This document shows, piece by piece, positions 11,757-17,470 of a stretch of 17,470 nt of DNA; the first letter of the stretch is position 1; each line of letters opens with the position of its first letter. The stretch is from assembly GCA_964488025.1 (NCBI GenBank), contig CAZATJ010000015.1:1-17470 (forward strand), read 5' to 3'. A program made the translations under genes and the position numbers. This DNA comes from UBA1568 sp964488025. Its GTDB lineage: Bacteria; Patescibacteriota; Minisyncoccia; Moranbacterales; UBA1568. The notes beneath the pieces were generated by a model. The model was not told the origin of the DNA, did not search any database, and saw only the letters and a list, made by a program, of their open reading frames with translations.

Positions 11757-13196
11757 TCAGATATTAAGCGCCTGATTGGTCTTCAGGATTTTTTTCACGG
11801 CATCCACCAATCGCTCCTGAGTGACTGTTTCCTGGGTACCAGACACCATATCCTTGACGATGGCCGTCTCATCAAGAGCTTCCTTCTGCCCGACGATGAC
11901 CGTTACTTCGACACCGAGACGATTGGCGACGTGCATCTGCGACTTGAGACTGCCGCGACCGAAGCTTTCTGCAATGAGAATACCATTTTTTTCAAGTGCC
12001 GAAAATAGGTGCAGAGTTTTTTTCTTCGCCATATCGCCAAGCTGTGCCAGAAATACCCGCGGTCTCGGTTCCTGATAAGGCTTGACTTGGGTACGCTTCA
12101 TTTCAAGAACAATCCGATCGAGTCCCAACCCGAAACCGATGGCGGGCGTCGGCTCGCCGCCGAGCGATTCGATAAGACGATTGTACCTCCCGCCGCCGCC
12201 GAGCGAATAATTCTTACCATCCTTATCGGTAGAACGAATTTCAAATACGGTATTCGTATAATAATCCAAACCGCGCACCAGTCTCGTATTGATGGAATAC
12301 GGCAGCTCCAATTCGTCCAGATATTCGAGAAGGCGCTTGAAATGATCGCGCGATTCCTGATCGAGATAGTCAATCGATTGTGGAGCATGAGCAGTCAGCT
12401 GGATACATTTATCCTCCTTACAATCAAGTATCCGCATTGGATTCGAGAGAAGACGTTCACGGCAGTTCTGGCACAGCTTGGTTTTCTGCGCCTCAAGATA
12501 GCGTACCAACGCTTTTTCATAATCCCGACGCGATTCCGGCGTCCCGATACTATTGACCTGAAATTCGATGTTTTTCAGCCCCAGCTGGCCGACCACGCGA
12601 TAGGCAAGCTGAATCGTCTGGGCATCAAGAATCGGGTCATTCTCACCAAACATATCAAAATTGGCTTGCCAGTGTTCGCGATAGCGTCCCTCTTGTGGAC
12701 GATCATATCGAAATACCGGCCCCATAGTGAAAAGCTTGATGGGCTTGGGCAATACCCCCATGCCGTGTTCGATATAAGCACGACAGAGACCAGCGGTCAT
12801 CTCGGGACGAAGTGCCACGCGATCCCCTCCCCGGGTATTGAAAAGATAGATCTCTTTATCCAAAATATCGGTTCCCTCCCCGATAGTACGAAGATACAGA
12901 TGAGCGAACTCCACCGTAGGAAGGTCGATACGCTGAAAGCCATACTCCGAAGATGCGGTTGAAAGCGCCTTTCGTACCCGCTCCCAATACGGCTGTTCAT
13001 CAGGAAGGATATCGCGCATGCCGCGCAACGTCTGGAGTAAAAGTTCCTCTTGGTTCTTTACGGGAACGGTTTTTTTGGCGGTTACTTCCCTCATAAACGT
13101 CCGGTCGTTCTTCGAAGCTGCCCCTTTCTTTTCAGCAACCTTCTTGACCGTCCCTTTCTTGGCAGTCTTCTGAATAATCACTTTCTTCTGAGACAT
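11757..13196 (-). CDS. hisS: Histidyl-tRNA synthetase
   Basis: A class II synthetase charging tRNA-His. From the ATG at 13194-13196 it has 479 residues. The catalytic core starts near 55 (TLRGMRDILPDE). Motif 2 follows at about 156-185 (MGPVFRYDRPQ, then REHWQANFDMFG), LVRGLDYYTNTVFEI at about 306-320, GGGGRYN at 333-339 and motif 3 GFGLGLDRI at 354-362. A Cys cluster CQNC (242-245) with Cys259 and Cys264 may bind zinc. The anticodon-binding domain occupies about 380-479. Residues 1-50 are a Lys-rich extension (KTAKKGTVKKVAEKK) absent from typical HisRS; a downstream ATG near 13094 would remove most of it. Lies 46 bases after lepB. Confidence 0.95.
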   Translation of the reverse strand: MSQKKVIIQKTAKKGTVKKVAEKKGAASKNDRTFMREVTAKKTVPVKNQEELLLQTLRGMRDILPDEQPYWERVRKALSTASSEYGFQRIDLPTVEFAHLYLRTIGEGTDILDKEIYLFNTRGGDRVALRPEMTAGLCRAYIEHGMGVLPKPIKLFTMGPVFRYDRPQEGRYREHWQANFDMFGENDPILDAQTIQLAYRVVGQLGLKNIEFQVNSIGTPESRRDYEKALVRYLEAQKTKLCQNCRERLLSNPMRILDCKEDKCIQLTAHAPQSIDYLDQESRDHFKRLLEYLDELELPYSINTRLVRGLDYYTNTVFEIRSTDKDGKNYSLGGGGRYNRLIESLGGEPTPAIGFGLGLDRIVLEMKRTQVKPYQEPRPRVFLAQLGDMAKKKTLHLFSALEKNGILIAESFGRGSLKSQMHVANRLGVEVTVIVGQKEALDETAIVKDMVSGTQETVTQERLVDAVKKILKTNQALNI

Positions 13197-13242
13197 ATCG
13201 CGGTAAATTAAGGGTAATGAAAAAATATCCGACTCTCTGGGA

Positions 13243-13872
13243 CTAGTACAAGGAAAATTGCTTCGCTGGCCAGGCCCGCAACAAAACTCTCCCGATAATT
13301 TTGTCTTTTCCAATGGGCCCGAGAGCCCGCGAATCATAACTGAACATACGATTGTCACCCATCATAAAATACTGATCGTCACCGACCTCTACCCGTGGCA
13401 TATCCTGGGTGAGAATTTCAGAGCCGATGTAGGCATTCTCATCAAGCACAAAGCCCTCGGGATGTTCTTTATTATAAATAATAACTTTCCCACGACGAAT
13501 CTCAACGGCTTCCCCTGGCAAACCGATGACCCGCTTGATGAAAAACTCCTCAATATTCTTCGGAAAACGAAAGACCGCAACATCCTGACGCTCGATTTCC
13601 TTAAACGGCGCTATTCGGAATAAAGACGTATCCAAAAAACCGACATCCGTCTGTTTATAGCCGAATTCACTGATCACCAAATACTGACCATCCTCGAAAT
13701 TCGGCTCCATACTCGACCCCTGAACGAAGAATGGCTGGAACAAAAAAACCCGAACGGGTATAATGATAACAACGGCCAGCACGAAAACCCGCACCATCTC
13801 AAGTAGCAGCCCACCAACGCCCAGGTATTCCTCCTCAACGGGCCCCCGTTCCTGATTAGCGTGTTCCTGCAT
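13243..13872 (-). CDS. lepB: Type I signal peptidase
   Basis: A membrane-bound S26 protease that removes signal peptides. The 209-residue protein has one N-terminal membrane helix (about 23-45), then the catalytic Ser54 in QGSSMEPNF (51-59). The Lys general base is Lys113 in FIKRVIGLPGE (111-121), and MGDNRMFSYDSR is near 172-183. The arrangement matches the short Gram-positive-like form with a cytoplasmic N-terminus. It heads the long minus-strand run, with promoter boxes at 13920-13948. AAAGGA lies about 11 bases before the ATG, a weak SD. Confidence 0.96.
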   Translation of the reverse strand: MQEHANQERGPVEEEYLGVGGLLLEMVRVFVLAVVIIIPVRVFLFQPFFVQGSSMEPNFEDGQYLVISEFGYKQTDVGFLDTSLFRIAPFKEIERQDVAVFRFPKNIEEFFIKRVIGLPGEAVEIRRGKVIIYNKEHPEGFVLDENAYIGSEILTQDMPRVEVGDDQYFMMGDNRMFSYDSRALGPIGKDKIIGRVLLRAWPAKQFSLY

Positions 13873-13919
13873 AAAAGAAATTTTTCCTTTTGTGTAATTT
13901 AAAACGATAAAACATAGCT

Positions 13920-13948
13920 ATTGTAACAGATTTTTCCCTCTCAAGCAA
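13920..13948 (-). promoter_or_regulatory. lepB promoter
   Basis: Minus strand: TTGCTT (13943-13948), a 17-base spacer and TACAAT (13920-13925). The leader is about 40 bases. Confidence 0.55.
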
Positions 13949-13963
13949 GGGGTAACGGGTCTT

Positions 13964-13992
13964 TTTTTTAAGCCATTTTCAGCCATTATAAT
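13964..13992 (+). promoter_or_regulatory. Probable promoter of the LCP gene
   Basis: A perfect TATAAT at 13987-13992; the -35 position holds only a T-run. The predicted start near 13999 leaves a leader of about ten bases, almost leaderless. Confidence 0.45.
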
Positions 13993-14008
13993 ACCATCGT
14001 CTCTTCCC

Positions 14009-15607
14009 ATGGATGACATCAAAAGAATCACTGCCAAACGATCACCTCGACCCTTCATTCTCCCCAAAAGTGAAGGTGACTTCGGCTATGATTCTCACCA
14101 TCAAACAGGCGAAGAAAAACATTTTCAAAAAAACAGCTCCCTAAAAAAACGGGTATTTTTTCGTTTTTTCATCAGTTTGACCGCATTCGGACTCCTTATT
14201 TTCGGTATCACTTTCCTCATCATTTTCAAAGGCATCCACCTCGGACAAACCATGCAATTCGAAAATACGTCCCGTCTTTCTTTTGTCGCCGAACTCAAAA
14301 AGCTGACCCATGGCTTCTTCTCGGAACAGGAGGGCCTCTTACGGGGACAAGAGAACGGCCGTATCAATATTCTCCTCCTCGGTCGAGCTGGAGAACACTA
14401 TCCGGGAAAAAACCTTACCGATACCGTCATGATTATGAGTATTAACACTGAAACAAAACAGGTGGCGCTCCTCTCGCTTCCCCGTGATCTCTATGTTCCG
14501 ATTACCGGAACCGATTTGTTCACTAAATTGAATTCTCTCTATCAATATGGACTCTCAAAAGAAGAAGGGACCACGCCACTTTCACAAACCATCGAAGAAA
14601 TTACCGGAGAACCAATCCATTATTTTTTCACTCTCGATTTTGACGGATTTGAGAAGATAGTCGATGCCCTCGGAGGTATCTCACTCGAAGTCTCCCGGGA
14701 TTTCTATGATAGCCGTTATCCGGGAAAAAATTACAGCTACGAGACGTTCGAATTGAAGAAAGGGTGGCAAACGCTTGATGGAGCGACGGCACTCAAATAT
14801 GTTCGCGAACGTCACGACGATCCGGAAGGCGATTTCGGTCGAGCTAAACGTCAGCAGCAGGTTATTCAGGCCATAAAAAATAAGGCTTTTTCACTAGGAA
14901 CCGTTTCCAATGTTATCACTCTCAACCGACTCCTCGACACTCTGGGGGAAAGTGTCAAAACCGATATGTCACTTGAGGATATGACCCGCTTCATCGAACT
15001 TTCCCGCACCATCGATACCAAGAACGTCACCACGGTCGTGGTAGATGCTTGGAAGAAAGAGAGTCTGCTCCGGGTTTCTCACGTGCAGGTCGGCAGCGTT
15101 GCCGCCTTCATTCTCCTCCCTCGTGTCGGAAACTGGAGTGAGATTCGAGATACCAGTGCCACCCTCTTCAATCGAGACGAAGAAAAAAAACGAAAACAAG
15201 CAGTTCTGGATGAAAAGGTATCGCTAACGCTCTTCTCGTCCAAAGCTGATAGCGCCTCCGTAAACAGGTTGGCCACGTTCCTGAAGGAGGAGCTCGGGTT
15301 CACGCATGTGACCACCCTTCCCATTCCCGGGGTGGACAATCCCCAAAAAGAGAGTATCATAGTAGAACAGGTTGGCTTAAGAAAGCCTTTTAGTCTTGAT
15401 GAGCTTCTCAAACGATTCTCGGTCACGCAGGCAACTACCCTCCCCTTCGTTCCTCGTGAACGTCCTGACAGCGACTATAGCATGGTAGTCGGGACCGATC
15501 TTGCCGAAACATTCTCTCTTACGGAAGGAGATGAGGCACTCGTCCCTCCCGACGACACCAGTTTTTCTGACCCTCTTCCTCCACAACCGAAAAAGAAGCG
15601 ACATTAA
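14009..15607 (+). CDS. LytR-CpsA-Psr (LCP) family cell-wall polymer ligase
   Basis: LCP enzymes transfer undecaprenyl-linked glycopolymers to peptidoglycan outside the membrane. The 532-residue protein has a cytoplasmic N-terminus of about 48 residues and one membrane helix (about 50-74). The LCP domain spans about 118-300: INILLLGRAG (119-128), a TDTVMIMSI segment (137-145) with its Asp, LSLPRDLYVPI (155-165) with the key Arg, and LKYVRERHDDPEGDFGRAKR (262-281), rich in substrate- and metal-binding Arg/Asp. A LytR_C domain (about 405-465, VSLTLFSSKADS) follows, then a Pro-rich tail ending PKKKRH. The acceptor polymer is unknown. It is divergent from lepB and followed by pth after 11 bases. 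Confidence 0.93.
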   Translation: MDDIKRITAKRSPRPFILPKSEGDFGYDSHHQTGEEKHFQKNSSLKKRVFFRFFISLTAFGLLIFGITFLIIFKGIHLGQTMQFENTSRLSFVAELKKLTHGFFSEQEGLLRGQENGRINILLLGRAGEHYPGKNLTDTVMIMSINTETKQVALLSLPRDLYVPITGTDLFTKLNSLYQYGLSKEEGTTPLSQTIEEITGEPIHYFFTLDFDGFEKIVDALGGISLEVSRDFYDSRYPGKNYSYETFELKKGWQTLDGATALKYVRERHDDPEGDFGRAKRQQQVIQAIKNKAFSLGTVSNVITLNRLLDTLGESVKTDMSLEDMTRFIELSRTIDTKNVTTVVVDAWKKESLLRVSHVQVGSVAAFILLPRVGNWSEIRDTSATLFNRDEEKKRKQAVLDEKVSLTLFSSKADSASVNRLATFLKEELGFTHVTTLPIPGVDNPQKESIIVEQVGLRKPFSLDELLKRFSVTQATTLPFVPRERPDSDYSMVVGTDLAETFSLTEGDEALVPPDDTSFSDPLPPQPKKKRH

Positions 15608-15618
15608 TCTTATCCCGT

Positions 15619-16161
15619 ATGAAACTCATCATCGGACTCGGCAACCCCGGAAACAACCACGCTACCACACGCCATAATGCCGGATTTTTATGCTTGGATT
15701 TTCTACAAAAAGAATGGGGTGGCAACGCCTTTCAAATAGAGAAAAAAATGTCAGCAGAAATAAGCGAGGGGCAAGTCGGTAAACACCCGGTACTCCTCGT
15801 TAAGCCAAGCACCTTTATGAATGCCTCCGGCACAGCGGTCAGTCAGCTCGTCCACTTCTACAAGCTTGCCCCAGAAGACATCGCGGTCATCCATGACGAT
15901 CTCGATATCGCCCCGGGTACATATAAGACAACCGGCTCCTCGCGTGCCGCCGGACACAACGGGGTGAGTGACGTCATCGAGAAGCTCGGCACTCAGGACT
16001 TCTACCGTATCCGTCTCGGTATCGGCCGACCAGCCGAAGTGACCGGCGTCTGCATGCCTTCCCATGACTTCGTTCTCCAAAAATTCCCTCCTGAGGAACT
16101 CGCGACACTTACCGCTCTCTTTCCCAAAGTGAAAGATGAACTCCTCAAGTGGCTTTCGTAA
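15619..16161 (+). CDS. pth: Peptidyl-tRNA hydrolase
   Basis: Pth releases peptides from peptidyl-tRNAs dropped by ribosomes, recycling the tRNA. The 180-residue product is the usual size. Family marks are LIIGLGNPG (3-11), catalytic His19 in TRHNAGF (17-23), KPSTFMNASG (62-71, Asn68), IHDDLDI (91-97, Asp93) and GSSRAAGHNGV (106-116, Asn114). The final segment LPxHDFVL-like PSHDFVLQKF (147-156) is also typical. It follows the LCP gene by 11 bases and probably shares its promoter. It ends at a strong terminator. No SD is seen. Confidence 0.97.
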   Translation: MKLIIGLGNPGNNHATTRHNAGFLCLDFLQKEWGGNAFQIEKKMSAEISEGQVGKHPVLLVKPSTFMNASGTAVSQLVHFYKLAPEDIAVIHDDLDIAPGTYKTTGSSRAAGHNGVSDVIEKLGTQDFYRIRLGIGRPAEVTGVCMPSHDFVLQKFPPEELATLTALFPKVKDELLKWLS

Positions 16162-16164
16162 AAA

Positions 16165-16331
16165 AGGAAAAGGCCGGGTTTCCACCCGGTCTTTTTTGAA
16201 ATCATTTCTCGTTTCTGGCCTCAGCCGATGAGAACCGGAGTAAACCCCGACTCCCATCATTTCAGGAAGAGCCTGCTAGGAGGGATGCCTGTTCTTCCCC
16301 TGAGGACAGAAACCAAAAACCATTCTTAAGG
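16165..16331 (-). ncRNA. Orphan structured small RNA, about 165 nt
   Basis: A minus-strand transcription unit with no credible reading frame, framed by a consensus promoter (16338-16366) and a terminator (16171-16198). The ends of the RNA are brought together by a long helix: 16300-16313 pairs with 16211-16224 at 13 of 14 positions. Inside lie two arms, 16293-16298 with 16265-16270, and 16252-16258 with 16227-16233 topped by CGG/CCG. Size and overall plan (long closing helix, open centre) recall 6S RNA, but I see no sequence signature that proves it. It is not tmRNA, RNase P RNA or a standard SRP RNA by the motifs I looked for. This also accounts for the 253-base gap between pth and rplY. Confidence 0.6.
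16171..16198. terminator. Bidirectional terminator shared by pth and the small RNA
   Basis: A 9-bp stem (16171-16179 with 16184-16192, one G-T) with loop TTCC, T-run CTTTTTTG on the plus side and TTTTCCTTTTTT on the minus side. It sits ten bases after the pth stop. Confidence 0.88.
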
Positions 16332-16337
16332 ATTTCC

Positions 16338-16366
16338 ATTATAGCAGAATCCGCTCATTCCGTCAA
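16338..16366 (-). promoter_or_regulatory. Near-consensus promoter of the small RNA
   Basis: Minus strand: TTGACG (16361-16366), exactly 17 bases, TATAAT (16338-16343). It lies between the rplY terminator and the RNA, so it cannot serve rplY. Confidence 0.82.
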
Positions 16367-16370
16367 CCAA

Positions 16371-16396
16371 AAACCCGAAGGAAGTCCTTCGGGTTT
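16371..16396 (-). terminator. Terminator of rplY
   Basis: An 11-bp perfect stem AAACCCGAAGG/CCTTCGGGTTT with a 4-base loop, followed on the minus strand by TT and GG. It lies about 20 bases past the rplY stop. Confidence 0.8.
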
Positions 16397-16414
16397 GTGT
16401 GTTTGAAAGAAAAA

Positions 16415-17101
16415 TTACTTCTTTTCTTCTTTCTTTACTTCAGCAACACTCGGAGTGGCTGGGTCTTCTTCTTTGACCACACCCTCTACTTTGGTTACGT
16501 CGGCCTCGACTTTTTCGTCAAGCGCGGCCATCTGAGCCTCAGTGCGAGGAGCTTCAACTAAGACGATGGTGGTCAATTCATCGGTCAGCACCTTGACGCC
16601 CTCCGGAAGCACCAAATCTTTCACTTGGACGTGAACGGAGAAATCAACCAGGGTTGAAAGATCAATAGTGATGGAACGCGGCAGGTCCTTCGGAAGACAC
16701 GTTACCTCGACTTCTTCCAAAGTCTTCACAAGAATACCACCGAGTTCGCGCACGGCCGGTGATTCATTGATAAATTCAAGCGGGATATGGGCTTCGAGTT
16801 TCTCATTCATACTCACCTCGAAGAAGTCGATATGAGAGACTCGGTTCGTCATAGCATCATGCGCCAAATCTTGAACGATGACACTTGCTTTCTTTCCCTT
16901 ATCCAAAGAGAGCGAAATAATACTCGACTCTCCGGCGATGGCATACACCTTGCTAAAGGTGATGAAATCAATCCAAATCATTTGAGAAGCGCCTTTGTGT
17001 CCGTACATGATAGCAGGGATCTTTCCCTTCTTGCGAGCCTCGACCAGCTTGGAACTGGAGATTTTCTCACGAGTGGTGGCTGCGAGTTGTATATCGGCCA
17101 T
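16415..17101 (-). CDS. rplY: 50S ribosomal protein L25, CTC form
   Basis: L25/CTC binds 5S rRNA. The 228-residue product is the two-domain form: an N-terminal 5S-binding L25 domain (about 1-92, with REKISSSKLVEARKKGKIPAIMYG at about 12-35 and SHIDFFEVS at about 89-97), then the CTC-type beta domain (about 100-185, IPLEFI, GGILVKTLEEVEV and LPEGVKVL). An acidic/Lys tail ends KKEEKK. It lies 37 bases downstream of the unnamed zinc-ribbon gene, so the two are probably one transcript. No SD precedes the ATG and no convincing promoter lies in the short gap. Confidence 0.95.
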   Translation of the reverse strand: MADIQLAATTREKISSSKLVEARKKGKIPAIMYGHKGASQMIWIDFITFSKVYAIAGESSIISLSLDKGKKASVIVQDLAHDAMTNRVSHIDFFEVSMNEKLEAHIPLEFINESPAVRELGGILVKTLEEVEVTCLPKDLPRSITIDLSTLVDFSVHVQVKDLVLPEGVKVLTDELTTIVLVEAPRTEAQMAALDEKVEADVTKVEGVVKEEDPATPSVAEVKKEEKK

Positions 17102-17138
17102 AATGGATGTCGCTACTTATTTAAAAACGGTTATCTAT

Positions 17139-17462
17139 CTATTGAATGAGCGCTTCGATGCCGCCATCGTAATTCTTGAGAAACTGGTGAACTTCTATAA
17201 CATTGTCGGCCGATACCGCTTCGCCCGAAAACACCCGGCGTGCTTCACTCTGTTCCAGGTCAGTAAGCGTTCCGAGCGTCACCACTCCGAACTGTCCGAG
17301 TGAGACAAAAACAATGGTGGCGGCGCTGCAACCCTCACAGGTCATGTGAAGCGTGGTACGTTTGTCATCCTCGTCGATGACGAGCATCTTCATCGACCGG
17401 TACTTCTTGTTGCAGACCGGACAGCGGATGAGCGACTGGATGTTTTCAAGTGGCAATTTCAT
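17139..17462 (-). CDS. Unnamed small zinc-ribbon protein
   Basis: I cannot name this 107-residue protein. It starts MKLPLENIQSLI and has a likely zinc ribbon from CPVC (14-17) to CEGC (43-46), with a charged hairpin between (KMLVIDEDDKRTTLHMT). The middle (about 47-66, SAATIVFVSLGQFGVVTLG) is hydrophobic beta-like. The C-terminal half (about 67-107) is acidic with DNVIEVHQFLKNYDGGIEALI, which looks like a binding helix or degron-like tail. The ribbon suggests contact with nucleic acid or protein. The gene precedes rplY by 37 bases, hinting at a ribosome-linked or stress role (inference). Only eight bases lie upstream, so its start signals are not visible. Confidence 0.75.
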   Translation of the reverse strand: MKLPLENIQSLIRCPVCNKKYRSMKMLVIDEDDKRTTLHMTCEGCSAATIVFVSLGQFGVVTLGTLTDLEQSEARRVFSGEAVSADNVIEVHQFLKNYDGGIEALIQ

Positions 17463-17470
17463 GTTTGTAT

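Noticed and set aside
12009..12962. 317-codon open frame on the plus strand
   Set aside because: Antisense to the HisRS core; no recognisable domain or start signals.
16261..16330. Short plus-strand frame after AGGAGGG near 16280
   Set aside because: Only 14 codons and the purine run is one base from the ATG, too close to act as an SD; the region is better explained as a minus-strand RNA.

Overview
The window is a dense stretch of a bacterial chromosome carrying core housekeeping genes, almost all on the minus strand. Several traits suggest Patescibacteria (Candidate Phyla Radiation, probably a Parcubacteria-like lineage): small proteins of universal families, a nucleoside diphosphate kinase with a large insertion, ComEC split in two, few recognisable Shine-Dalgarno (SD) sequences, and a conserved-looking but unnamed zinc-ribbon gene. 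This placement rests on family resemblance only; there is no 16S rRNA or other decisive marker. I see no phage, transposase, CRISPR array or antibiotic-resistance gene.

Layout. (1) 1-2211: the end of a str-type ribosomal operon (rpsL, rpsG) behind a site-2-protease-like M50 peptidase, with rpmB divergent from the peptidase. (2) 2212-3060: an RNA-rich accessory patch. It holds an intact tRNA-Pro(GGG) that sits inside the two halves of a second tRNA-Pro-like gene, then a strong promoter driving a short, heavily structured transcript that encodes a possible 70-residue Cys-containing protein. (3) 3081-13872: a long minus-strand run. In transcription order it is lepB, hisS, HIT protein, rpsU, yqeY, ybeY, dgkA, ftsA, ftsZ, nrdR, comEC membrane part, comEC hydrolase part, ndk. 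It is broken by internal promoters before ftsA, ftsZ and ndk, and by a terminator after ftsZ. (4) 14009-16161: a plus-strand pair, an LCP-family cell-wall ligase and pth. (5) 16165-17462: an orphan structured small RNA gene on the minus strand, then rplY (L25/CTC) and an unnamed zinc-ribbon protein.

The genes jointly cover translation (S7, S12, S21, L28, L25, HisRS, Pth, YbeY, tRNA-Pro), cell division and envelope growth (FtsA, FtsZ, undecaprenol/diacylglycerol kinase, signal peptidase, LCP ligase), nucleotide supply (NrdR, Ndk) and DNA uptake (ComEC in two pieces).

The strongest unusual signals are these: the tRNA-within-a-tRNA arrangement at 2272-2537, with its own promoter and terminator; the orphan ~165-nt RNA at 16165-16331; the structured transcript at 2583-2982; the single near-perfect SD of the window lying before rpsU, the gene for a protein that sits by the anti-SD; and AGCTAA-type repeats placed just upstream of start codons that lack an SD.
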